Below the pieces are notes generated by a model. The model was not told where the DNA came from. It did no database searches and was given only the letters and a program-made list of their open reading frames with translations. DNA of 64,000 nucleotides from Dipteris shenzhenensis (Eukaryota; Polypodiophyta; Polypodiopsida; Gleicheniales), in assembly GCA_047967505.1 (NCBI GenBank), contig CM106538.1. One strand, written 5' to 3'. This document shows, one piece after another, positions 44,005-54,245 of this stretch. Numbering within the stretch: the stretch's first letter is position 1; each line of letters starts with the position of its first letter. A program made the position numbers and the translations under genes.

Positions 44005-45547
44005 TTATGTTGGAAGATCGGCCGCTCTCACCCGTTGAATCAGTTCCTGAAAATTGTTGTGCGACGAGCCGCCCTCCGCAACTGCTTTCTTGGCCATTTC
44101 ACTCAGCATTTTTGATGCCTTTCTCATCTCTTTGCCTTCTTCTCCCTGCATCAGAGATCTCACCACCTTTTCCACCTCTTCCTTCTCCACCGAGCCATCC
44201 TCCCTATGCTTAAACTCCATGCCTATTTTCCAATGGTCCACCAGGAGCCTCCGATTCATCCTTTGTTCAGCAACATGCGGCCAGCAGATCATCGGAACTC
44301 CTCCTGTAGATAGATTTTCGATAATCGAATTCCATCCTCCGTGGGTTAGAAAGCCACCCACGGAGCGATGGGACAAAACGAGAAGTTGAGGTGCCCAAGA
44401 TATTATGAGGCCTCTGTCCTTCGTTCGAGACAGGAACCCGTCGGGAAGGGCATCAGTCAGAGAAGCTTCAACTGAATCGGGACGAATAACCCACAGAAAA
44501 GGTTGCTCACTGGCTTCGACGCCCAATGCCAGTTCTTTGAGTTGTGATGCAGGAATCGAGGCGACGCTGCCAAAAGAAATATACAAAACGGACGAAGCTT
44601 CTCGCGTGTTGAGCCAAGTAAGGCACTCGTCTTGCTCAGGCCAGTAGTTCACATCCAGTCGCGTAGGAGAGCCCGATAGGAGAAGCAAAGGACCCACAGC
44701 GTAGGTAGGCTTCTCTGTTCTGAGTGCGGCACAAGCTGCTTCTTCGAGTTCTTGAAAAGTGTTGATTATGATGGCAGAGGCCTTTCGGAGGCCCTCACAT
44801 ATGTTAACGACAAATTGGTACCGAAAATGCGAGGAACCGAAGGTCAAGCAGTGGGCGAAATCGGCGGGAAGGAGGGGGGGAACACCCGGGATGTCTGGGA
44901 TGGGGTGAGGAGGCAAGCATCCATTATCATCTGGGAAGAGGGATGAAACAGAAGGTTAGGCTGGGCAAAGGAACTTTGGAACGAAATGAATCAAACTCAA
45001 CTGGATGGAGAGAGAGAGAGAGAGAGAGCAAACCTCGGGGGAAGGGGAGGATACCGCGGGAGATGAGCGAGGGGATATGGAGGAAGAGGGAGCAGCTGGT
45101 GGCGTTGGAGGTGAAGAAGCAGAAGGCGGGGAAGGAGAGGTGGGAGGCGAGGGAAGGGATCCAGAGAATGAAGGCATCGTAGATGAGGAGGGAGACGGGG
45201 GGGAGGCGAGGGAGGAGGTCAAGAAAGGCAGGCTCCATGTTGAGCATGGAGTCGAAGGAGTCACGGAAGCTGGAGCCGCAGGAGCGATGAGGGGGGAGTT
45301 GATCGGGGATGCCAACGACGTGGAAGTTGGAGGGGAAGCTGGAAGCTTTGGTTTTGGAAGCGGCTGTGGTTTCTGAGAGGACGAAGGTGATGGAGAAGCC
45401 ATGGGAGGCGAGGCAGCGGGCGAGCTGCATGAGGGGGTTGATATGGCCCTGTTGAGCAAAGGGCAGAACAACTGCGTGGGGGGGAGCTGATCTCGCCATA
45501 GCTGAGCTCTTCTGCTCCTGCTCCTGCTCTGTTGTTGATCTCGCCAT
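44005..45547 (-). CDS. UDP-glycosyltransferase (plant family 1 UGT), two exons
   Basis: The gene lies on the minus strand: exon 1 45547-45034, intron 45033-44931 (103 bp, GTTTGC...CCCAG, phase 1), exon 2 44930-44005. It encodes about 479 residues, or 463 from Met17, which is the better-placed start because it directly precedes APPHAVVLPFAQQGHINPLM. The enzyme would transfer a sugar from a UDP-sugar to a small acceptor in the cytosol. Seen in sequence: the catalytic His in QQGHINP, the partner Asp in LLIYDAFILW, VLYISFGSVASI, and the C-terminal PSPG box from WAPQLLVLSHRSVGGFLTHG through GVPMICWPHVAEQ, ending in Gln as in glucose-using enzymes. The usual HCGWNS reads HGGWNS. Length and motif order are complete, so this looks functional. 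The acceptor cannot be told. A broken copy lies at 27.8 kb. Confidence 0.93.
44931..45033 (-). other. UGT intron
   Basis: A 103-bp intron has donor GAG/GTTTGC and acceptor TTCCCAG. Its 5' end contains a (CT)n tract (minus strand), echoing the microsatellites elsewhere. Splicing joins ...LPFPR to DDNGCLPPHPIPDIPGV without a frame break, and the same junction is preserved in the pseudogene at 27.8-28.4 kb. Confidence 0.85.
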
Positions 45548-45835
45548 AGCTGAGCTTTCCTGCTTCTGCTCCTGCTCTGAAAGTCAACAGAAGGTACCTT
45601 TATCGGGTTTGGAGAAGACGATACAGGGGCGTCCGCCTTTGTGGCACAGACTGATTCCCTTTGAACATGGACATTGCGTCCCAATCAGTGCCAGCTCGAT
45701 GGGCGCACCTGCGCTTTTTCTCCTTATCTTTTTGGCACATGCCAAGCCACGTGTTTTTCATTGGAACAAGCAAAACCAACCCCACAAGCCCACTCTTTGC
45801 TGCGTCACACACCATGAACGGAAATACGTAACAAA

Positions 45836-45942
45836 GGTGAATTTCATTCATTAGGCCTGCCCTAAAGAAGTTCGTCAGTAACGACGAAAAAAGATAAGGA
45901 AGATGAGGAAAACAAGGTGAATTTCGTTCAAAAGGCCTACCG
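45836..45942. repeat. Direct repeat of a 35-bp segment upstream of the UGT
   Basis: AAGGTGAATTTCATTCATTA and AGGCCTGCC at 45836-45866 recurs as AAGGTGAATTTCGTTCAAAA and GGCCTACC at about 45915-45942. The related block beside the UGT pseudogene is single. The repeat lies between the UGT upstream region and the end of the Helentron. Confidence 0.7.
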
Positions 45943-45945
45943 AAA

Positions 45946-46557
45946 TTAATTTATGGTTGTATATAGAAGTGAGTGGTCTGACCAGGATATGAAATTTGTT
46001 CCATACGTTGTGTTGTTATGGTATGTGTTTTTCCATATGTGGCCAATTGTGGAACCATGAATTGTTGTTGGTTCTTTTATCAATTGCATGAAATTGTATT
46101 TTTGCATGAATTTATGAAGTTGTGATGAAATAGACGAATTCTCACAATGAATATTGAAGTCTCCTATGATTGTAGTTGGAAAATTATGATTCAATTTTAA
46201 AATCATATTTTCCAAGATATTAATGAGTGTTGATTGTGGTGAGGAAGGGTATTTATGAACATTAATGATTGCAAAACTTGGACCTTCATATGTTTTGAAT
46301 GTAGTCAACAAACACTCGCACCTTGTTTTTGTTATGTATTCCTGCATTTGTAATTGCACATTATTTTTATAACATGTTGCTATTCCAACTCCATTCATGT
46401 ATTGCAAAGTTGTGAAACTTTCAAGGGAGAGTGAATCATTATTTTGGCAATGAAGCTCTTGGAGGCACAAGATTGTTGTGCTCATTAAGCTTTTATCAGT
46501 AATAATGTCTTCATAGCGCGAAGATAATGTTCTAGTATTCAAAGATTGCAATGTCAT
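45946..46557 (-). pseudogene. Helentron endonuclease (EN) domain
   Basis: A 203-codon minus-strand frame is an endonuclease/exonuclease/phosphatase-type domain: an SLNTRTLSSRYEDI start, then TILCLQELHC (catalytic Glu), PTTIIGDFNIHCEN (GDFN motif) and SWSDHSLLY (terminal SDH). In Helentron (Helitron2) elements this domain follows the helicase in one polypeptide. Here it overlaps the helicase end (46532-46780) in a different phase, so one small indel separates them. It lacks the reverse transcriptase that would accompany it in a LINE. The domain itself is uninterrupted, though the element as a whole is broken. Confidence 0.85.
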
Positions 46558-48355
46558 TTGTGTGGGTTTGTTTATAGAGTGATTTATTTGTTTTAGAATC
46601 CATTTTTCGTAGTGATCTCAAGCGTTCGATTTCTTTTACAACGTTCATATCTATTTTGATGTGTTTAGGCTCAAGTGGATTGATGAGAAATAGATTTTTG
46701 GGATCACGAACACGTGAAAGTGCTGCGTATGTAAGACCATGTGTCTTGATGAAGGAAGGATCAAGTGCAAGATAGTCCATTGTTAGACCTTGTGAACAAT
46801 CAATTGTCCTTGATGCTACTGGTTGTAGTAGAAATTACCGTCTAGTAATAGTAATTAAATGATTTTTTCCAATTTGAAATTCTCTTGTAATCTGAAATAT
46901 TGGTGTCCATTGTGGAGGAATGTTTTGAGTGTAGAGGTTTTTGTTGTTGAATTATGTTTTTCTCCCAATGTTAATATTATTAAATTGTATCCAAATGATG
47001 TGTGGATCTTGGTCGATGTTGGATTGTTTGAATATTCCATCTGCTCCATTCACGAAACCATTGCCAATGTCCAAATTTCCTGAACATATTTCTATAATCA
47101 TTCCTGGTTTTAGGTTCGATATGTTGTGCAGTCCAGATGTGTTCTTTGGAGATGTAGAAATGTTTATTGTTTTGCTACATGTTTTATGTCTTTTGTCTAT
47201 AGCTTTGAAGATGTGTGGATTCTCCTTAAGCAATGACAAGACTTCTTCATTGAGTGCATCTTTTGAAGCATTTGTGTAGAATTAGTAGGGAATATCCTCT
47301 TTCTTTAATGGTTGAAGACAGTAGTTATTGTTGAGATATGAGATATCTTCAAGAGTGTGTTCCCCAATTCTAATGTGATTTAGTATGTGTATGTATGCAT
47401 TGTCTCTTTGTCACATTGGTTTTGTTAATTCATATAGGAGGACGTTTTCTGACCAAAATGATGACATCGATTTTGTGTTTGATGATTGATCCATGAATAT
47501 CCATGAGTCTTTTGTTGGACTTGCTTGAAACAAATCTCCACAAAAAATGACATCAATTCCTATGAAAGGTTACTGGTGGTTGTGTTTAATTTCACGCAGT
47601 CGCATATCTGCAACCACAGGTGTACTGTGTCCAATCAATGAAGCTTCATCGAATACTACAAGTTGTAGTTTCTTGTATAGTTGAGATAGTTCTTGCAATT
47701 TTTCGGCAGAGAGGCTTGTGTAATGAGATGCCATGAGTAGTAAATGAAGTGCAGCATGGATGGTTGTGCCTCTAATATTGAAAGCTGCTTTTCCTGTATA
47801 GGTCAGTAACAAGACTTTTGGAAGGTCAATGTTTACTGATTGGTTGTGGGAATAGTGTCGTAAAAGAGCTTATACTATGAGAAGTAGTGTGAATGTTTTA
47901 CCTGTGCCTGCATTTCCTGTCAAAAATAGATGATTCTGCTTTTGCAAATGACATCTTTTTTCAAGCATGATATCGTGGAGAAGCAAATGTTGTTCATTGT
48001 TTAGTAATCTTAGATTGTAGTAATATTCTTGGTTAGGTAACATGGAATGCTTTGGCAAAGACTTGTCAAATTTTTGATTTGGTCTTACATTTTTGGGCAT
48101 TTCTATTCCAATGTCGTATTTGTTGATTTTTTTGGATGTGTGTGTTAATGTTGAAGATAATGTTGTAGATGTATTACTAGAGTTTGTGGGAAATTTTGGA
48201 ATGAGTTTGATATACTTCTCTTCATTTTCATTGATGATGTATTTGTTTTTTAGATACATGTCATGCCATGTTTTGTTATTATCATCAAGGGCAAGCTCAA
48301 TATTGTGGTATGGAAGAAATAGAATACATTTCTCTCTGTAGTGATTTTCAGTCAT
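46532..48355 (-). pseudogene. Helentron PIF1-like helicase, fragmented
   Basis: The minus-strand frames, in order, start with 48355-47870, carrying LFLTGNAGTGKTFTL (Walker A, 47894-47917). Next is 47812-47570, with LLTYTGKAAFNIRGTTIHAA (motif Ia) and LQLVVFDEASLIGHS (Walker B). After about 800 bp of multiply broken sequence, 47239-46952 reads FKAIDKRHKTC and GMIIEICSGNLDIGNGFVNG, and 46780-46532 carries MDYLALDPSFIKTHGLTYAA followed by LSRVRDPKNLFLINP (motifs V/VI). These are the hallmarks of PIF1-family helicases in Helitron-class elements. Stops and shifts throughout show it is dead. Confidence 0.85.
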
Positions 48356-48552
48356 TGTGAAGGCTATAATTGTTGAAGCGAATGATTTTTTCTTTTTTTC
48401 TTTTTTTTGTATTAGAATTTGTGATTGTGTATTGACTAGTATATGTTGCTAAACATATGTTGTGAAGGTTGCTTGTATGTTTTAAATAATAATATCATCA
48501 AAGAAGATGTTTGTATTCTCAGGATGCATTTTTTCTAGTTGTTCTCGATGTT

Positions 48553-49915
48553 TTAGTAGGTAGTACGTTTTTCAGGTGGATATGTGTTGATATATTGAAA
48601 TTGTCTAGTTGATGATGATAAGGGTAAAGAAAGTGCCAAGTAAACTGCTTGTTGAGAGCTAATATGTTGAGTATTTAGGATTGCATTCCCAACTCTACGA
48701 ATACATTCGTTTGTTGGAGAGTTTGAAGCAATGCTTTGCATGAGAGCTTGTTTAACTGCTTCAGTAGTCTCTTTGTCTATTTTGGTTATATATGATGTGC
48801 AATATGCTGCTGCTCCATGTGGATTTAGGATGAATTGAATATCTATATTTGCTCCCCATAACTTTGACATTGATGGATTGAAGTTATTTGTGTAAATGTC
48901 TTTTGGTTCTCTTTTTAACAATAATGTTGGTTGGAAAATAGATGATTGAATTGAACGAATGTACTCTGGCTCTGTCATATTTAATGCTTTTAGAAAGGAT
49001 GAGTAATCAAGGGTTATTGTTGTTAGTTCGAGTAGGAAATTTTCTATTTTTCTTCAGAGGTTTTTTGTCAATATCTTCTTGCAAAGGCTCCAAGATTTGT
49101 GTGTTCTTCATTGGCAAGCATGGAAATCCAAATCTATATTAGTTTTCTTCTTAAAGCAAGTTTTTCGATGTTTATGCGTTTGTATTTCTTGTTTCTCATG
49201 GGGGAATTCCATGATATTAGTAGATACGTATTTATCTACAAATTTTTCTATGTCATCGTTCGAATCAATTCCAAATCTGGGAGAATTTTGTACCCACAAT
49301 AGTCCATGATCATGTTGGCTACCTCTGTTCTGAAATTCTGTCACAAACAAGAAGTTGTTCAATTTTCCTAGTATTGTATCATCTTTTTTTAATAATGTTT
49401 TAAAAGCTTGAAATTTGTGTACGTAATATTGTGCTATTGTGATTGGATCTGATCTTATTAAATTACGCATTTCTATATTGGAATTTGAATTTATGGGTTC
49501 TTGTGATGAAAATAGTTTTTTTAAACATTGTAGAAGTGGTTCCCAAAGCTTCTCTACAGCAGATAGTGTTATGAAGAAACATGGTAGCCCTAATTGTCTT
49601 AACATTGCAAATACATTTTTTTAAAGATGGTGCTTGTAATCAATAGAAGTTATGAGATGTGTGAAGTCACAAATTCCTATATTTGATTGAAGAAGCTTCT
49701 CAATGTTAGTATCTAGGAGAGCATCTTTGACTTGCAATGTTTTACCCTTTGTTTGTGCTTTATGCATGCGAACCCAAGATGAAGAAAGAATTTGTCTTAC
49801 CAATATTTTCATGGTTTTGAAGAAGAGGTTGTCTATAGACATTGCAAATCAATGATCTACATTTGATAATTCCCAAGTAGCAATGGTTTGATATGATGTG
49901 CTATAAAAAATAAAT
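48553..49915 (-). pseudogene. Helentron Rep (HUH endonuclease) domain, fragmented
   Basis: On the minus strand, from about 49915, comes SYQTIATWELSNVDH-stop-FA, then MSIDNLFFKTMKILVRQIL and SSSWVRMHKAQTKGKTLQVK. A stop is followed by FAMLRQLGLPCFFITLSAVE, LIRSDPITIAQYYVHKFQAF and the HUH block TEFQNRGSQHDHGLLWV, with its two His at 49312-49314 and 49306-49308. After another break, frame 48978-48553 carries AAAYCTSYITK, whose two Tyr (48802-48804 and 48790-48792) match the Y2 catalytic motif of Helitron Rep. This domain nicks and joins single strands for rolling-circle transposition. Catalytic residues survive but the frame does not. Confidence 0.88.
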
Positions 49916-49922
49916 TATCCAT

Positions 49923-51165
49923 AGGATCTAAAAAAAGGAAAAACAAACATACTTTGTTATTAGATCAATCAAGTAATATTTATACAATAACTCCACTAAT
50001 TTGTTTAGAGAATAAACGAACATACAAAACCTGGAATGAAAAAGATGTAAATGAACTAGAAGAAATATTGTTGCAAAATCATTCTCTCTCAGCAAAAGAA
50101 GTAGGTACATTGTTTTTGCAAACATTTGAAGAAACATCTTATTCTATGCAAAGAGTTCTAAATAAAATATACAAAATGCAAAAAAAAAATCACCCAAATG
50201 CAAATTTAGATCGATCAAAATCTAAACAAAATGAACCATCTCAAAAAACAAGAAAAAGAAAAAGAATTGGAAGAAAATATCGGATACTCCATCATTTGAG
50301 TGTATTTGTTGTGGATCACTCAAATTTTTGTCCAAATTGAAAAAACTAAAAAACCAAAAAGCAATATTTCTACAAAACAATGGTCTTACATTATCAACAA
50401 TTAAATCTCAAAATAACTACCTGTGTTCTATTTGTAACAAGGAAGTCAACAAAAACAAGATGCCATTAAATAGGACATCCTTGCAAATGGTGGCTAAAAT
50501 ACCTTACACTAACAAACTCAACGACATAGAAGCATGTTTAGTTTCCATTCGAATACCATTTGCACAAATACATGAGCTTTCCTACGAAGGACAATATGGT
50601 CTACATGGAAGTGTTGTGAATGTCTTTGCAGATGTTGATAGAGCCCAAAATTATTGCCAAGGTTCATAGTGGAAAATGACACAGTAGCTATGGCAATAAA
50701 ACGGAAGCTATCATACAAACATAGCTACATGAGTGGTATAGTACGTCCAACATTGACTATGCTTGCATTAATAGAATTATTAGACACGCCACTCTATAAA
50801 GAAATTGATGTGAGAGTAAATCATCTTTGGGAAACTCATGTTAAAAACATTCAACAACAAGAAGAACCATCGCAACAAAATTTAGAGGAGCAAATGCGAG
50901 GCAAATGCAAATTGACGAAGATGATTATGCAATAGATACTCTTGTTCATGGTATATATGCAAGCCAACAAGTTGTGGATTTCGAAGATCAAACCATTGTA
51001 GTTGCACCTTCTGAAGGCTTTTCGCCTCTAAGTATATTTAAAGATAAATATTGTGAAGAATTAGCATACTCCAAACTTTTTTTTGGACAAAAAAGAAACT
51101 ATGCTATCCATGAGAATACAAAAGCATACCTTGAACTCCTTAGTAGTGGTGCCAAAGATATGTAG
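49923..51165 (+). pseudogene. Helentron N-terminal coding segment (DUF6570-like), in inverted orientation
   Basis: On the plus strand three phased-apart frames read the N-terminus of the same protein class. 49954-50340 is Lys-rich (SQKTRKRKRIGRKY). 50328-50669 has a Cys pair (YLCSICNKEV) and the IPYTNKLNDIEACLVSIRIP and GQYGLHGSVVNVFADVD blocks typical of DUF6570. 50654-50935 has MPRFIVENDTVAMAIKRKLS then SGIVRPTLTMLALIELLDTP. 50905-51165 ends with VVAPSEGFSPLSIFKDKYCE and ELAYSKLFFGQKR. In related elements this precedes the minus-strand Rep part beginning at 49.9 kb, so the segment is inverted in place. Confidence 0.8.
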
Positions 51166-53490
51166 TCTCTACGGTGACTCATGTGTCATGGGGATCTTGA
51201 AGGAATGACGATGGAGCCTCCACTCCAAGCTACTCCTTATGAGAGCAATGCCCATCCGCATGTGTCACTCAAGTAGCTCTCGGATTGTTGTTGCAATGTG
51301 TTTCCAGGAGAGAAGAGGGAAGGGAGAGAAGGGAGAAGAGAGGGAGAAGGGGAGAAGAGAGGGGAGAAGGGAGTGAAGGGGGATGGAGTGGCAAACACAA
51401 AGGCACTACAAGGGAAACAAGAGAACACCCAAAGACACTCTTGAGAGAGAAGAGGGAGCTTGTATTCCAAACTTGTGCATACAACAATGAAGACCAAAGT
51501 TAACCATTTGGCCTTTTATACAAGTCACCTTTTGAAGGGAGGGCTAACCCTTTTCCTTTTTGCACTCTCCCTCTCTTTACATTTACAAGGCTCTTGGACC
51601 TATATGGTGCCAAGGCATCTTCTCTATCCTTTCCTTCCCTCTTTCTATTGCAGATCTTGTTGTCGTGCTTCTCGATGTGTCAAGAATAGCACTTGTGTTA
51701 ACCATAAAATAGCACTTGGGATAATCCTGGCATTAGGAGGTGCTCCTTCCATGATCCCAAATAGCATTTGTGTTAAACTCTTGTTGCCTGCTGCCCGGGA
51801 TCCAAATGGCTCTTGTGTTATCCTTGCCAATCTGGATGGTCTCAGTACTTGCCTTTGTCCTAAGCCATTTGAGGCCCAGATGGTGAGGTCGATGTTGAGC
51901 CATTTGTGGCTCAAAACCCGTATGGCCTGTAGTTGTGCTCCATGGCTGTGGCTGTTAACATGAGAGACACCACCACCAAGTAGTAATTACCACAAAAGTA
52001 AATCACAAAGCCTAATCACCTCTAATCACTCATTACCATGCATTCTAGTACTCTACTGAGCATGTAAGCTATGGCTGCGGCTGTTAACAATCTTCCACTT
52101 CCTATGTATTTGATTGATTCAAAAATTTCGAGCAACTGATACAAGCTCATGTGCCTCTCCTCCATGCACGAACTGGAGGTAAGCCCTACACACACACCTT
52201 CCAAAATAGCTTACCTTTTCTAGAAATAGAGTTTGCTTTTTCCACTATAGTCAATAAGCTTAGGCTAAGCATCTAATGTTCCAAAAATTAAAATATGTAT
52301 ATAAGCATTTGTAATTTCAAAAAGTAGGCTTTTTGAAGTAAGCCTTGTTTATTCCCTACATCACTGGTTGCACCTTACGCACACAAAAATATGACAAATC
52401 ATGCTTGTCGCCAATAGCCATCACTCGATTAGTTACTCTTCCCCTAAATTCACAACTGCCATCAATAATGCAAATATTTCAAGCATAAGAAACCTTGGAA
52501 TCAATCACCAATATTATTCAATATTTCAACATTTAAGCGATGTAAAATCAACAAATCATAGATGGATGGTGCACACATGCGACACATACCATAGCATGGT
52601 GCACACACTGCTATACATACCATCATTGCATAAGTGGTGCACACATTGCTACACACTCATACAGCCATAGCCATATATCCCTAGCAATGCATACAGATGG
52701 TGCACACACTGCATCAACTGTGCAACAAAATGCTAGATCTCACAACTAAATACTGAAAGATAAAAAAATAATGGGATAATCCCAATTCTCGTAACACTTA
52801 TCTTACATCTAACTAGTACCATGCTGCTCAACAAGCTCAAATCTTGATGCCGAGTGCCTCTGATCTTCTTTGGCTTCCCTCACCTTCCGGTTGCCCCCCC
52901 TCCTCTTGTGTTGGCTAGATGGACAATACTTCCTCCTTGGACACCAAATCTTTTGTGTCTTTCCATTGGGAGCCACAGGGATGTGTCCACTGTGAGGTAT
53001 GCTGGATGATGTCAGGCAAGCACTAAAGAGTCAAAGTTGCAATTCTTTGTATATGCTCAAATTGTGCCTATGCCCGAGTCTCATAGGCACATTGCTCTTC
53101 TTCTTTAGTTTGCTCTCATGTTAACGGTCTCTTCCTTGCTCTTTATCAAAATGTCGATGTTGCTCCGCTCCTAACATTGCAAACGGTAGCAGGTGTTATG
53201 TGAATGTAGAAGGTGGATGCATTGATAAGATATTGGTGGATGCAAGCAAGATAATTTGCATTGTTGGCTCTTTCCCACAGCTTCCGCAAGAAGAGTAGGG
53301 TTTTCTCAGTATGCAAGGTTTCGAGGCTTTTTGTCACCTACAGATATATTGGTGTTGTTGTTTGTAGTATAAGTGTAGCTTAGGACCTCGGGTCGTATTT
53401 CGGTGAGAGACGTAGGCTTAAGTGTAGTAAGCAAACATAGTGCATGCATGTGTGAAAGGAACCTGAATCATCATGATTGGGGTAATGAAG
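51166..53490. other. No gene recognised; purine-rich stretch and short minisatellite
   Basis: There is a GGAGAAG-type purine tract at about 51300-51390. TGGTGCACACA recurs four to five times between 52560 and 52705. Open frames (up to 167 codons at 51460-51963) show no family resemblance. Confidence 0.4.
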
Positions 53491-53494
53491 GCTT

Positions 53495-53925
53495 TTGCCT
53501 TCATTGGGGGTTGAAGGGTTTAGGAGGAGGTTTAGGGTTCAAAAGGAGGTTCCAAGGTTTAGAAGGAGGTTTTGGGGTCTAGAAGAGGTTCAGGGTTCAG
53601 AAGGAGGATCCAAGGTTCAAGGTAGAGTACATGGCGGAGAACTCGTCTCCCTCATAGATCATGGAGGTCAAGGGTTGAGAGACTAAGGGTTTAGGGGGAG
53701 CATAAGAGTGGGAGATGAAGAAGGTGTAAGAGCAAGGGAGAGGAGGAGAGGGAGGAGAAGGGAGGAGGAGGAGGGAGAAGAAGGGAGGAGGAGGAGGGAG
53801 GAGAAGGGAGAAGGGAGGAGGAGGATGGAGGAGAAAGGAGAAGGAGTTGGGAGAAGGAGAGGAGAGGAGGGGTTGCAAGGTTGGAGGAGAGGGGAGGAGG
53901 AGTTGCAAGGTTAGGACATGCTTTT
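53495..53925. repeat. G-rich minisatellite and GGA/GGAG purine repeat
   Basis: Units such as GGAGGTTTAGGGTTCAAAAG and GGAGGTTCCAAGGTTTAGAA recur four to six times (53505-53620). GGAGGAGAAGGGAGGAGG repeats then extend to about 53900. Confidence 0.85.
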
Positions 53926-54059
53926 GGACGTGGAGTGCAAGGAAGCATGGACACTTGGAGACAATTTCTTGTAATACCAAAGTAGAACTTAACACAATGC
54001 CCCAAAGAGTGTGGGATTCATTCCATTATGGGGTATTGATACAAGTTGGAGAGGTTCTC

Positions 54060-54245
54060 TCTCTACATGTAGGAATTGTAAGATAATCTCTCTCTAGAGG
54101 TAGAACTTGCATGTAGGAGTTGCATGTAGAACATGCATGTAGGAGTTGCATGTAAAAGTTGCATGTAGGAATCGTATGTAGAACTTGCATGTAGAACATG
54201 CATGTAGGACTTGCATGTAGGACTTGCATGTTGGAGATGCATGTT
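54060..54245. repeat. Minisatellite of 11-13-bp units (GCATGTAGGASTT type)
   Basis: TTGCATGTAGGAG, CATGCATGTAGGA, TTGCATGTAGAAC and close variants follow one another about 14 times. Confidence 0.9.

Larger units (their letters stand above)
45946..51111 (-). mobile_element. Decayed Helentron (Helitron2-type) with inverted 5' coding segment
   Basis: Rep, PIF1-like helicase and endonuclease lie in the expected order on the minus strand (49915 to 45946), and the N-terminal segment sits in opposite orientation at 49923-51111. The element is AT-rich and poor in CpG, unlike the GC-rich LINE. Terminal repeats and the 3' hairpin were not located; the coding end lies about 100 bp from repeats upstream of the UGT gene. 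Confidence 0.82.

Noticed and set aside
44956-45684. 242-codon Ser/Pro-rich minus-strand frame and a 123-codon plus-strand frame over the UGT exon 1
   Set aside because: They are shadows of exon 1 in other phases; the UGT frame carries all family motifs and the splice junctions fit it.
53505-53700. TTTAGGG words suggesting an interstitial telomere repeat
   Set aside because: The words are few, not in tandem heptamers, and part of a longer GGAGGTTTAGGGTTC minisatellite unit.
52560-54245. Spaced repeats resembling a CRISPR array
   Set aside because: Units are degenerate, contiguous minisatellites without unique spacers of constant length, and the DNA is eukaryotic.
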